Source: Diphasiastrum complanatum (taxonomy: Eukaryota; Streptophyta; Lycopodiopsida; Lycopodiales; Lycopodiaceae). From it: a DNA stretch of 64,000 nt. Positions within the stretch are counted from its first letter, which is position 1, and each line of letters starts with the position of its first letter. The notes under the pieces are model-generated. The model saw only the letters and a program-made list of their open reading frames with translations. It did not search any database and had not been told where the DNA came from. Both the position numbers and the translations under genes were made by a program. Location of the stretch: NCBI GenBank assembly GCA_029204225.1, contig MU832131.1, forward strand, positions 21,694 to 85,693, read 5' to 3'. Of this stretch, positions 22,650 through 36,390 are shown one piece after another.

Positions 22650-23035
22650 AACTGTGAACTTGAAGTGAAGGTCTCCTAAATTCTAAAGTCCTGACTTAAA
22701 TGTTGTGTCTTTAAAAAAAACAAATCAACGAAACACTGTTGAATAAATCTGAAAAGAACTCAAAGCTTAATGAAGTAAATTATCATTCAATCACAAAAGC
22801 ATTCATTCATGAGACTTGCTGAGGGGTCAAGCCCACCCCACCCTGAAGGATTTTTCTTTTAAATTATGCAAGATCAAATGGCCCAAGGCCAAATACATAT
22901 GGTTTGGGAAGATGGATTCTTGAATCTTTACATTTTTGGATCTTACAGAATCTCATACAAAGAAAACTGGTTTCTTATGACATGCAAAAGCTTACCGATC
23001 AAGAAGGGAGCATGCATAGGCATTCGACATTAGAT

Positions 23036-23395
23036 GGCATGACATGCATGAATCAAATCTGACATGCAAGCTTAAGATATGACATGCAAGCTTCAGTTCC
23101 AACATGCAAAGTCATTAGGCTAGGGATGATATGACATGCAAGCTCTAGTTCTGACATGCAAGCTTCAAATCATATATGCAAGTTCCCAAATCAGACATGC
23201 AAGCTCTAGTTCCGATATGCAAGCTCCCAAATCAGACATGCAAGCTTCTAATCAGACATGCAAGTTTCTAATCAGACATGCAAGTTCCAAATCAAACATG
23301 CATGACCATCAAGTTATGGATGGTGTGACATGCAAGGCCATCAAGTTATGGATGGTGTGACAAGCATGGCCTTCCAGGCTATGGATGGTGTGTAA
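23036..23395 (+). repeat. Minisatellite inside the chromovirus LTR
   Basis: About a dozen imperfect units of roughly 20 bp built on GACATGCAAGCTTC(A/T)AATCA run from 23,036 to 23,300. They are followed by three units of about 32 bp containing CAAGTTATGGATGGTGTGACA. The array directly precedes the (GA)n tract. Confidence 0.85.
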
Positions 23396-23396
23396 G

Positions 23397-23399
<3 letters not shown>

Positions 23400-23462
<63 letters not shown>
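23400..23462 (+). repeat. (GA)n microsatellite
   Basis: An uninterrupted AG/GA run of about 63 bp. On the element's sense (minus) strand it is (TC)n, about 190 bp downstream of the LTR TATA-like box. Confidence 0.97.
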
Positions 23463-23466
<4 letters not shown>

Positions 23467-24182
23467 AAGAGGTAAGAGAAAGTGAGTGTGTGTGTATGTG
23501 GTTCCAAAATGGTTCCAATCCAAGCTTGATAGATCCTCCTCATGCCATAGCTCCAAGCTTTCTTTCAAGCACCTACACACATAGAAGCGATAACAAGAGG
23601 CAAAACAAAAATGAATAGGAGATGAATAATGAGGGAGAGGGGCAAGTTACTCATTTTATAGGAAATGTGTAGCCTTGAGGGAGTGGCTGAGGTGTCCAAA
23701 ATAAGTGTGAGAGGTGTAAGGGAGACTCTAGGAGAAGTAAAGTGAAACGGTGAGGTGTATAGGTGTGAGAGGGTGTTTATCAACTAGTTAAAGAAAAAGG
23801 GGAGTAGGAGGGTGCATTTTCCTAGGTGTCTTATGGCTTACAAGCCGTGTGGCAAAGTAGGTAAGTTACATATTGATAAGAATGGAAGGCAGGTAGCCTA
23901 ACATTTAATGTTAGCCACTTTCAAATTGCGTTTTTCTTGGTTTACAACATTGGGATTCACCCCAAGTGTTTTTCATGACATGGGAAAGGCTTTGTATATG
24001 TCCATCTTATCTTGCATAATTTTCATCAATTTCTAGGCCCTTTTTTCTAGGGGTTGCCCATCCCCAATCATAGTGGAGTGTGACCAAAGGGTGATTAGTC
24101 CTTTGGTTTCTTCTCCAAATCTTTATAGACTTGATTGAGCCTTCCTTATAGACTTTGGAGAAAGCCTTCTTCAGGTACCATC

Positions 24183-25946
<1,764 letters not shown>

Positions 25947-26119
25947 AGGTATCGGAGTTTTCATTCTCCATATGAACTCCTAATTTCTATCTTCTATATT
26001 TATCTCTTGACAAAGTATTAGAATATGTTACTACTTGAACTATAGTAGATTGAGAAAAGCTATTGACAACATTTCATTCTACTTGTCAATATCATTTACA
26101 AATGGGTTTCTCCAGCAAT

Positions 26120-26800
26120 ATAGTGTGGATGATTGGCAAACTAGATGGAAGTAACTACACATGTGAAGATTTAAAATGAGAGTCATCTTACTAGCTAAAG
26201 AGTTATGGAAACTTGTAGAAGAAATGGAGGAGAAACCTCTAATTGATCAACAAGCACTTGTAAAGTGGAAAGTAAATGATGGAGAAGCCTTTTCTTTACT
26301 AATTTGAGTATTCAAGGTTCATTGCTTGGTCATGTAAGCAAAGCCCAAACTTCCAAATAATTATGAGCATTTTAAATACACTTACGTTAGAGATGCATTT
26401 GCTAAATTATTTCTATGAAAGAAATTCTACTCACTACAAATGTTATAAAACAAAACAATGCCTAATCTAAACAATTTTAAAAATCATCAAAGTTTTCATT
26501 CTATGAGTGAATTCCTAGAGTTTATCATCCATATTTATCTTCCAACATGATCTAGCTTTCCCCCTACTACCTTCATGGTGTTTTAGGCCGACACAAAGAG
26601 CTAGCAACCTCATACCCCATGCTAGGACTTAGATAAAAACAAAGCACTATGCATCTTAGAAAGATAGTTAATTGATGTGTTGCACTTGACACTCTGGATG
26701 AGAATGAAGATAATATTTTAGAAAAGTCATGTTTTCTCTAACAATCAACATATTCACTTGGAATAAATCTTCCTAGAAGGCCAAACCACCTAGCTTTGAT
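26120..26800 (+). pseudogene. Copia gag remnant
   Basis: Across broken frames the sequence reads KLDGSNY, LAKELWKLVEEMEEKPL and QALVKWKVNDGEAFSLL, the N-terminal gag pattern of copia elements. It matches the gag at 46,090-46,467 (DNLDGSNY, AKKLWKIV, KWKLRDGKAFVLI). Many stops make it non-functional. Confidence 0.75.
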
Positions 26801-26973
26801 GCTATACGTAGTCAAATCAATACGATTGTTCGCCCTTCAAACTGAAGGTTCTGTGCTCAAAATCGCAAGTGGCTACAACTCAGCTAACGCTAAAAGAGGA
26901 AAAAAAGTTATCAGCTCTGATAATGATTTTTGTCTCTTTTTGACCAAAGTTTGGCAGATTTGACCGATTTCTG

Positions 26974-27558
26974 TTGTTTTTTCTGATATCTCAGATCCAA
27001 ATGGATCTTAAGGTTGGTGATCTGAATAGCTTTCCCTGTTCCATAGGCGCAACACAAGATTGGTACTATAATCAAGATGAAACTGAGCGTACTGATCGAG
27101 AGATTGTTAAACAAGCCCTTATCACACGGTTCAAACCTCGGAAGTTTATGGAAGACCCTTTCCTACTTTTAAGTAGAATTAAAATGGAAAAGCAGGAAAT
27201 GGTTCAAGATTACATTGAGCAGGTGAAACGCCTCAGATCTGAGTGCGAACCTGAGCTGATTAACGAAAATGCCATGATTATGTGGTTTTTGTCAGGTTTA
27301 CCTAAAAGGATCAGACGTGAGCTGAAATTCCATAATGAGTATGCACTTTTGCAAAATGCTATGGATGATGCAATTTGTGAGGAGGATGAAGATTTACACG
27401 ATGAGCCGAATATCAGTATGTTGCCTTATATAGTAGGGCAGACCACTACGACATCCACCACTATTGCATCAATGAATGTCGCGCTACTCCATAAACTTAT
27501 GCTCAATGAGTTCGAGAAACTCAGGAAGAACCAGCAGAAACAGATGGAAAAGTTGTAG
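26974..27558 (+). pseudogene. Ty3/gypsy gag capsid region
   Basis: The 194-codon frame contains SIGATQDWYYN, a spaced REIVKQALITRFKP, VQDYIEQVKRLR and MWFLSGLPKRIRREL, the ordered blocks of retrotrans_gag. The N-terminus is cut at about 26,974 by the copia remnant to the left. It leads into zinc-knuckle sequence at 27,586. A related gag lies at 5,944-6,378. Confidence 0.85.
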
Positions 27559-27585
27559 TCGCAATTTGATGAGAAGATCAAAGCA

Positions 27586-27837
27586 TTGGAAGATTTCCAT
27601 GGACACGCGAACAAGGAACCTGAGAAGTTTGCAAAGACTTTTCTTACCAGGAAAAATGTCTGGTGTTCTATTTGTATAGGAAATCACACAGTGAATGAGT
27701 GTCCTCAATTGAAAAAACAAATGGAAATCAGTATATGCCATTTGTGTAATTCGTCTAATCATGAGACTACTTTTTGCACCTTCAATCCTCGGATAATTCA
27801 GCAACGGTATACCCAAATGGGATATCGAGAAGCATAG
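27586..27837 (+). pseudogene. Gag zinc-knuckle segment of the gypsy element
   Basis: Two successive Cys/His groups are visible, WCSICIGNHTVNEC and ICHLCNSSNHETTFC, each a CX2CX3-4HX4C variant that would bind RNA. The second is copied almost exactly at 50,756-51,013 (YCQLCNSTDHETTFC), so the family keeps it. The frame is shifted relative to gag upstream. Confidence 0.8.
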
Positions 27838-27982
27838 TATGGAGGAAATCCAACAGTCAGACCTCAACAATCTACTCTTGGATACCCAGAACGTTTAGCC
27901 TTACCTGCCCCACCAAAGCACCCCGCTCCTCCTACCAATTTGATGAAACCAGAACCGTGCAGAAGTACTGAGCAATGGAACT

Positions 27983-29252
27983 ATGGTAATGATCAGGAAG
28001 GTGGATCTTCATAACAGTATGCTATTTATGCTACTGCGCAACAACAAGCATCTAGAAACTGGACCAGAGCACTTTGCATGTGAAGAAAATCACAGAGTTG
28101 CAGAATGTCCAAATAAAGAAAAATTTGTACCATTCTGTCGTGACTGTGGTTATGGGCATAGATTGTCCAGCAAGACCGAAGCCACCACCAGCTACAGCTC
28201 CTGAAAATTTGATAACAATCAAGCGAAGACCAGTAGCTCAGAATAAATCAACTATACCCTTGATGGTGGTCACCAGAGCACAGAAGCAGAAAGAACCAGT
28301 AGCGAATCCAGTACCTATTGATTCTATACCATTAACTGATATACCAACAATATCTGGAATCTATCCAAATCTTCATGCAGAAAAAAGAATTTATCAAGAT
28401 ATGAGGCAGTGGATTAAATATCTGCAAAAAGAAGAGGAGCTTGAAGCTGCTAAGGCAACAACGGAAGTTCGTTCTTCACCATTGCAGCCACCAAGAAATT
28501 CATGTACAGATATGAATGATCAGTTGCATCATCATGAGGAACCTTTCAAGATGACTGAACCGGAAGCGCTTCAAACAAAACTACTCATGAATATTTTGTC
28601 TAGTAAGATCAATATTTCATTGGGAGAGTTCTTGAAGTTGGTGCCAAAAGCAAAAGAAGTCTTAGCGCAAAAGTTAGCTCAAGAAAAACCAGAAGTCCAT
28701 CAGGAGCCACTTTTTTGTGCTGGATTTGAAGAATCTAATGAAGTATTCCATGTCGGAGCAGCTTGGAAAAGTGAACAAAAGAATATCACCCTGTCGATAC
28801 AACATTATGTGGTCAGCCCTCACCAATTGCGCATAGATCCATATTACATACCGATGCCACGAAGAAATAGGTGGAAGGATTTGGGATTGGCCATGGACAA
28901 AATTACGATCCATATGCCAAATTGGTCAGTCATCCATCATTCTTACACTTGGGACATATCAGTGGATTTCCACCATGCATTACAAGCATACCAGCGGGAG
29001 TATATACACTCTCCCGATCCAATAGTGAGACAATCGACACTTTTTGCGAAAGACTTGACTCCATTAACATCCGTGGCAACGAGATGGGATGATTGCCTTC
29101 CTCCCTTGGCATTCAATCCAAATAAGCCAATGGCCTCAGAGACTATCAAGGATCAACTGCCAGTGGCTCAACTGTATTTCTGCATAGCAATGATGAGAGG
29201 CTCCTGGGAATCTCGCTTCACGTCCTGGACAACTTCAAAATGGATTGCCTAA
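27983..29252 (+). pseudogene. Third knuckle, spacer and protease region of the gypsy element
   Basis: A further Cys/His group (HFACEENHRVAEC ... FCRDCGYGH) lies near 28,070-28,165, split between two frames. The 392-codon frame from 28,074 carries an ILSSKINISLGEFL block, then FCAGFEESNEV and KNITLSIQ. The last part (near 28,860-29,000) resembles sequence beyond the retropepsin active site, but the DSG-type site itself is not in frame. The copy at 49,716-50,550 has the same blocks in order. No RT follows; the 3' LTR comes next. Confidence 0.7.
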
Positions 29253-29410
29253 GCTCATCATTGTTTTTTGGCACATAATTTAAATTTTAACACTGTCCGA
29301 CTCGATTTTATGGAGAAGGCGCAATACCAATTAATAAAGATTCATCGCAAAGCCAATAAAAGTCTCCAGTAACTGCATCTCGCAGGTGTCATGGGACCGC
29401 CACCAGTTTT

Positions 29411-29420
29411 GGTGGGGGAT
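29411..29420 (+). promoter_or_regulatory. Polypurine tract
   Basis: GGTGGGGGA sits 2-3 bases before TGTTGGAGGG, the start of the 3' LTR. Confidence 0.8.
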
Positions 29421-29422
29421 AC

Positions 29423-29900
29423 TGTTGGAGGGTTTGCGGATCCCAAGGCAACCCTAACCCTAGTTGATAAGTGAGAGGGATTTGGCACTCTGCGTGTGTA
29501 AGTCCAACCCGATGATCACATAGTTATTTGATTAATTAGAAAGTCAATAAAAGGACTTCAGGCCTTTTTGCGGAACTTTTAATGTCGCAGGGTCTAAATG
29601 TCAAGTTAGTGAATAAAGTTGGGTTTCCCTCCAATTTGGATGGTTCCCACTCTTGTTTAAATTTGAATAATTAGGGAGGTAGAAATAGACCAATAGGATT
29701 CAGAGGCTAGGGTCCTTCTCTCTATTATAAAAAGGGACCAACTCGAGTTCCTACACATGTTCATTTCTTCAATTCAATGAAGCAGATTGGTTCTTTTGTG
29801 AAATGGATTGATGAATGTTCTTGCTCTCTATCACTTTTCCTCCATCTCTCATGCTTTATTTGGATTTTGCTAATTGTTGGATTTGAATGTTATTGGGATT
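29423..29900 (+). repeat. 3' LTR of the gypsy gag-protease element (right edge uncertain)
   Basis: Starts TGTTGGAGGGTTTG after the polypurine tract. It has a CCAAT box near 29,690 and TATA box TATTATAAAAAG at 29,722-29,733. The segment around 29,500 shares GTAAGTCCAACCCGATGA-type sequence with the LTR-like block at 30,724-31,430. The right terminus was not identified. Confidence 0.7.
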
Positions 29901-30723
29901 GCACCTTATTATACTTTTTATGAGGGAGAAAGGGAGAGAGAGAAAGAGTAAGCTATCTTGTCGTGGATGTAGTGTTAGTGGATGTAGTGTTAATGCTTAA
30001 GGTTAATGGATGTTAGAGTTAGATATGAATCTTCCATTCATGCTGAAATCTGAACTATACTATCGCTCTCATGGGAACGAATCTATGCGTGACAACTAAC
30101 TTCATCTCTTTGATGCTAGATTGATTAAATCTTGGATTGAGGCTAGGCAAGGAAAGAAACCTACTACATTATTGAAACCCTTGTGGAATATGAGGTGTTA
30201 GTTGATCATCTGACATGAACAATCAAACTAAAAAGTGTTTTCAGTAAAATGTTTAAGTGATATTCTAATTAGAATTGTCATTTTTCAAAGCTAATTGTTA
30301 ATAATACAATATCCATAGATGGTATATGGAAGGTGTCCAATTTGCTCAAATAGACTACCAAATCTACTTTTGCAAGTGCTTTCAAAATTGCTATAAAGTT
30401 AAGTAGCTATACATTCTATGTTTTTTTTGACATTAGCAGTGCCCTTGACCTTTTGACCATGAGCTCATTTTTTTGGATATGAATATATGAGGCCCAAGTA
30501 CTTTTTAGGGGGCATCCTTGTTATTGAAAGCCATTCCTAAGCCACGAGTTAAAACTGAAGAAACTATAGAAATGATCGGCTATGGAGAATTCGACAACAA
30601 AGTGCTTGTCAAAGGAATACATTGCTTGTCAAAGAAATCTCAAAGTGCCTATCAAAATATGTATGAGTGTTGTGGGTATTTCCTATACATAAATAAGTGA
30701 GTGGGTCCCGCCACTAAGACTAA
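29901..30723. other. No gene seen
   Basis: A/T-rich; the 60-codon ORF at 30,518 shows no signature. Confidence 0.35.
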
Positions 30724-31430
<707 letters not shown>

Positions 31431-31570
31431 CTCTATACTACATCAACGACACTTGCCTTAGCCAACATAGGCATAGACATCTTTTTTCTTCTCCTTTTCT
31501 CACTCTTTTCTTTTCTTTTCCCTTCATTTTTCATCAAAAAAATTGAGTTTTTTAGCTCATTAGTGGCATA

Positions 31571-31905
31571 AAGACACTTTTTTCATGATTTTTTGAAATC
31601 TGCCAAAAAGTAACCCTCTCCCTTTTTATGGTGGTGCACGTGCCTAAGATACAAGTATATAACAACTTGTGAGAGTTAATAATCAGAGGATCTAAAGATT
31701 TTACCAAAAAAGACACTTTTTCATGATTTTTTGAGATCTGCTAGAAATTAACCCTCACCCCTTTACATGGTGGTGCATGTGCCTGAGATACAAGTATATA
31801 CCAGCCTAAGAGAGTTAAGAATTAGAGGATCTCAAGATTTTACCAAAAATAAACACTTTTTTCATGATTTTTTGAGATTTGCCAAGAATTAACCCTTGCA
31901 AAGAT
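31571..31905 (+). repeat. 140-bp tandem repeat, about 2.4 copies
   Basis: Units begin at 31,571, 31,711 and 31,851 with A(A/G)ACACTTTTTTCATG. They contain GGTGGTGCA(C/T)GTGCCT and ACAAGTATATA. The third unit breaks off near 31,905. The array lies in the presumed leader of the gypsy element. Confidence 0.88.
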
Positions 31906-32811
31906 GTTTGTAGTTAGATCTGACCCATATCTAGCTACTGTAAAAATTTTGTGAAGATCCAATCAATAGATTCAGAAAGATATAAGAAAAAGTGCTAAAA
32001 AGTGCTTAAAATTTGAGTTTTTTTAAGATCCTGCAAACACTATCCATCAAGAACCCTCAAAGGCCTCATATTAGATATATCTTGTTCAGATCTAGCTACT
32101 ATAGGAAGGTCGAAGGTTACATCCACTCTGATTTGAAGAAAACTTAGAAAAACCTCAAGAAATCGCTAAAAATGGACAAAAATAAAAATGACCCTGTTCT
32201 CTTAATTTTTCTAAATTTGTTGATTCAAAACTCAATCCAAATTGGTAATTGTTGGATTATACTGTGATTCATCTACTGTCAAATTTTGGTTTAGATCAGA
32301 CACTAAGATTTTGAAATCTTAGAGAAACAGTCCTAAATAGTGCTTGATTTTAGCAAAAATCTTCAATTTTTGACGATCGGCTCAAAACTAATTCTCATAG
32401 GACTCAGAGAAGTTATATCAGACCATGATTCAACTTCTGTCAGGAGGGCAAGAGTTACTTCCCAGCCTTGTTTGAAAAAAAATAATAATTCCATTTTTTA
32501 TATCGTCTTCATCCTTGTTTTCATATACATCTCCATCAGTTAACCTTCATCTTGTTAATATCCTCATGTTCATCTATTTTCCCATCCATCATCATACTCA
32601 AAGCTACATCCATTTGTTACTGTTCATTCAAACATTTCACATTTTATTTTTTCAATTGTTTTTTAATTCTTCATCCCTCACTCTTCGATTCACTTCTTTT
32701 CTTCTCTTGTATCTAAAAAAGAAAAAGAAAAAAGTTCAAACACCATCATCATTGTACTGTCCTTGAAGCAATCCAAAAACCAGCTACTTTGCGACATTAT
32801 AGTGCTGATTC
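31906..32811. other. Presumed gypsy leader, no gene
   Basis: Repeated words such as GATCTAGCTACT(A/G)TA occur near 31,930 and 32,090, and each is followed by a similar A-rich phrase, suggesting an older duplication. No coding signal before the gag at 32,812. Confidence 0.4.
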
Positions 32812-33219
32812 ATGGAGACCACCCTTGTAGAATTATCTAAACTACATAAGTTCCCTAATGAAACAATCCAAGACTACACCCACCGGATCTTCCATCTAGT
32901 GAAGTATTGTAATCCACTGAAACCTGAAAAGATCATCATGGCAAAATATTATGTTGGACTGCCCAAAAAGATCAGATCTGGTATGGCAAATTTAGCATCC
33001 TATGTTTCATTTGTACATTTCTATAAGGATGTTGCCAGGATGGAACTGCAGAACTCCAACGAGATGGTGGATTTTCCTTATCACATTGTTGAATCATCAT
33101 ACGGAGAATTAGAGGAACAAGGACCATCACCGAAAGATCATCAAGCAAGAAGGAGACCCCATGGAACAAAACTAAGTGCGGCAGCGTCAAGCAGATTGAG
33201 TGCAGCAGAAGACCAATAA
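32812..33219 (+). pseudogene. Gypsy-type gag fragment fused to copia sequence
   Basis: The 135-codon frame has TIQDYTHRIFHLVKYC and YYVGLPKKIRSGM, matching the C-terminal half of gypsy retrotrans_gag. The frame ends near 33,219, and by about 33,280 the translation is copia integrase-RT linker (DEC..MRIVNHSESEEDV). There is no knuckle, protease or integrase between them, so two unrelated elements are joined. Confidence 0.7.
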
Positions 33220-33279
33220 TCTTGCACTTCAAGTTCAGGCTGTCCTCAAGCTTATGCTCGCACAATCAAGGTTCTTGAA

Positions 33280-34990
33280 AAAGATGAATGTACAAGCATG
33301 CGTATAGTCAATCACAGCGAATCAGAAGAAGATGTTGTTGATACTCAGCAATAACAAGTCCAAGGATTGGATCATCAGCCGCCAAGAAGATCGATCTGAG
33401 TGCGCACACAGCCCACAAGGTATATTAATGAGTCTGCTTGTCTTTTAATGCAAGAATTGACTATAGTTGAAGAGGCACTTAGCCAACCAGACTCCGATCT
33501 CTGGAAAGAAACAATGGACAGAGAGTAGACATGGAACCACCTACTGGCAACAATCTTATCGATTGCAAATGGGTATTTCAGATCAAAGACAATGCCAACG
33601 GAGGTATTGACTGCAAGAAGGCCTGTCTAGTAGTGCAAGGATTTTCTCAGATCCCGAATATCGACTACAATGAGACTTTTAGTGCAGTAGTCAAACATTC
33701 ATCGATCCAAGCTCTCCTATGTATGCTGCTACAGCCAACCTCAAAGTACATCAACTCGATGTACAGACAACTTATTTGAATGGAGTTATTGAAGAAGACA
33801 TCTACATGCTATAGCCTGAGGGATACGTTCTCGAATGTATGAAGAATCATGTCTATAGACTCCACAAGGCACTTTACGGCTTGAAACAATCAACAAGAGC
33901 TTGGTTTCAGAGGATTAACACATTCCTCATCCAACACGGTTTTCAACCAAGCATTGCCGATTCTAATGTTTACTTGAAGTCAGTGCAACATTGTTTCATT
34001 ATCATCATCTTGTATGTCGACGACACGTTGCTTTTCAACAATAGTACCAATCATGTAAAGGATGCTAAAACAGATGATATCTTCCAAATTCAACATGACC
34101 GATCTGGACGAAGCTCACTACTGTCTAGAAATTCCAATCCATCGAGACAGAGCGAGACGACTGATTTATATTACTCAGCAGAGGTATCTTCATAATACCC
34201 TTATTAGATATAATCTGATTAATTATAAAAAATCTCACTCACCAATGGATCCAGGCCTGCGATTGTCGAAGGACCAATGTTCTCAGACAACCAAGAAGAG
34301 GAGCAGATGAGAGAGTATCCATATGAATTGATACTTGGATCTCTCATGTATGCAATGGTCTGCACAAGACCTGACATTGCTTTTGCAGTTAGCTCACTAA
34401 GCCAATTCATGGCTAATCCTAACAGCACCCATTGGAAGGCTCTCATAAGATTCATGAGATACATTTGAGCTACAATGGACCAATGCATCTGCTATGGGGA
34501 AGTCGACAATGACAATCTCCATCGGCTCAATGGATACTCTAATGCAAGCTGGGGAGGAGATGTAGATATTCGTAAATCCACATCTGGATTTACATTCTTC
34601 CTTAATGACAGTCCTATCTCTTGGAATAGTCATATTGCTCTTTCCTCCACAGAAGCAGAGTACATTGTTGCTTCTCAAGCTATTAAAGAAGCAATTTGGT
34701 TGAGAAATTTGTTGTCAGACATTAGTCTGAATCAATATACTCTGACAATTATATTGTGTAATAATAAGAGTGCTTATCAGCCAACCCTAGATTTCACTCT
34801 AGGAATAAGCACATTGAGATTTGATATCACTATGCCAGGAGTAAAATTCTTGACAGAGAGGTAAGCTTACTGTACTATCGGACGCAAGACAAGATTGCAG
34901 ATCTGTTTACCAAGGCATTGAGCATTGATGCACACAACAAATTTTGTGCATAGCTTAGTCTAAAGATCAAGGGATTCACAGATCCAAATT
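33280..34990 (+). pseudogene. Copia RT and RNase H remnant
   Basis: RT starts with LIDCKWVFQIKDNANGG (33,550) and includes LYGLKQSTRAWF (33,870) and LYVDDTLLF (34,010). RNase H covers about 34,290-34,860 with CTRPDIAFAV, a RKSTSGF block and LSSTEAEYI. At least five frame breaks are visible. A purine tract (AAGGGGAG) at 34,991-34,998 precedes the 3' LTR. Gag, protease and integrase are missing. Confidence 0.88.
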
Positions 34991-35000
34991 AAGGGGAGCA

Positions 35001-35830
35001 TGTTGGATTTATTTTTCTACTCTCCTTAATCTCATATTAATCTAGCTCCATTCATATTGCTGCAATTTTACGTGCATTGTTGCACAATTTGCAGAAATAC
35101 TCTATTATCGAAGACAGACATGAAAGTGGCACTTGACTAGTCCGATTTGTTGAGGAAGGGCCGACTTGTCGAAAAGGCCCGACTCGACCGACTTATCAAG
35201 AAATCTGACTTGTCGACTCAATCGACTATCATCGAGGCCACAGATTGTCCCGACTTTCTCAACTATTGGCAGCAATACACTCGACTCTGAATAATCAAAA
35301 CTCTCTCACGTCCACTTCCTATACTGTGTAACTGCTTGGACAATGACAGCAGTCGCCACGATCTACTCCAAACAACATAATGGCTCCACGCCACCTTCTT
35401 GTACACTCAACTGCACAATTGTAAATTGTATATAGATGACTATTGTAATCTAATCAAGATATACCGAATCAAAGACAAACATTGTAGATGCTTTCATGCA
35501 TCGATTCTTTCTTTTAGACTGATTGTCAATAATAAGCTCATAGCTTTTACGGAGCAGAGTTAGCCTCCTGAGCATGCGGTTTTGCCCGCTATTGTCTTGT
35601 GCTCATAGCATCAATCTGACTTGTATTTTCATACATTAATTTGAATCAATTACTGTCTTAATTTTGTGTTCAGAATCTTTGTCAGTATTGTATGCTTTCG
35701 TTATTCCGTTTACTGTTTGACTTTCTTACTGCTTTGTCTGACTGTCTGCTCTTTCACTTCCGCAAACAACTGCGCAATAAAGCTCTACTTGTGTTCGCCT
35801 ACTAATGTTGATGTGCATGCACAAAGTATT
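35001..35830 (+). repeat. 3' LTR of the copia remnant (right edge uncertain)
   Basis: Begins TGTTGGATTTAT after the polypurine tract. The first about 110 bp resemble the LTR at 43,426 (TAATCTCA, TAATCTAG, TCCATTCAT, ACAAT(C/T)TGCAGAAATAC), so both belong to one copia family. The end is not clear; CTTCCGCA at 35,757-35,764 is one candidate, and weaker similarity runs on to about 35,830. Confidence 0.75.
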
Positions 35831-35859
35831 CTTTTCCCCTTTCTCCAGAATCCCGACAA

Positions 35860-36376
35860 AGGACACAACTACTTATGGTTTAATGTATGAAAAGCAATCT
35901 GGTTTGTTGAAACTGCAAGGCTTCATAGATGCTAATGGGCAAGCAATATTGATGATAGGAGATCTACCACATGTTCTCTTTCTCACTTCGGTAATGAGTG
36001 GTGTATTTTCTTGGTCCAACACAAAGAAAGAAATGATTTTTCTATCCACGAGTATAAAGCCTTGTGCTTGACAATGCAAGAAGCAATATGGCTGAGATGG
36101 ATGCTGAAAGATGTTGGTATCTTACAAATTGAGTCCACCATCATTAAGATTGATAGCAAAAGTGCTTTACAACGAGCTAAGAATCCAGTATTTCATGCAC
36201 ACACTAAATGTATTGAGATTAAATATTATTTCATTAGAGAAAAGCTTCTATCTAAAGAGATTGATGTAATAGATTGCAAGACTGAAGACCAACTAGCTAA
36301 TATCTTTACAAAAGTTTTAAGTTCTGAGAAGTTTGAGTTTTTTAGAGAAAAACTCAATGTATATAAAATAAACTAA
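35860..36376 (+). pseudogene. Copia RNase H C-terminal fragment
   Basis: The frame at 36,011-36,376 holds EAIWLRWMLKDVG, IDSKSALQRAKNPVFHA, CIEIKYYFIREKL and LANIFTKVL, the standard end of copia RNase H. The segment upstream to 35,860 has a weak match in another frame. It ends just before a purine-rich tract and LTR. It is a different family from the copia ending at 35,830. Confidence 0.85.
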
Positions 36377-36390
36377 GACTTAAGAGAGAG

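Larger units (their letters stand above)
17467..24182 (-). mobile_element. Ty3/gypsy chromovirus, both LTRs truncated
   Basis: On the minus strand the order is partial 5' LTR (24,182-22,653), primer site, gag, CCHC knuckle, protease, RT, RNase H, integrase, chromodomain, polypurine tract and partial 3' LTR. Integrase after RNase H plus a C-terminal chromodomain defines a chromovirus. Every domain is recognisable, but the frame is broken at least eight times, so the copy is dead. The two LTR pieces share about 335-345 bp (17,467-17,800 and 23,837-24,182). Confidence 0.93.
22653..24182 (-). repeat. 5' LTR of the chromovirus, truncated
   Basis: The inner end is TGTGAACTTG on the plus strand, next to the primer site. 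The outer end is lost at 24,182, where a new TGTTGGAG-starting sequence takes over. A TATA-like CTATAAAATG lies on the minus strand at about 23,653-23,663. The LTR contains a minisatellite and a (GA)n tract. Confidence 0.8.

Noticed and set aside
23036-23300. CRISPR-like regular repeats
   Set aside because: Units are contiguous and imperfect without unique spacers of constant length, and the context is a plant LTR.
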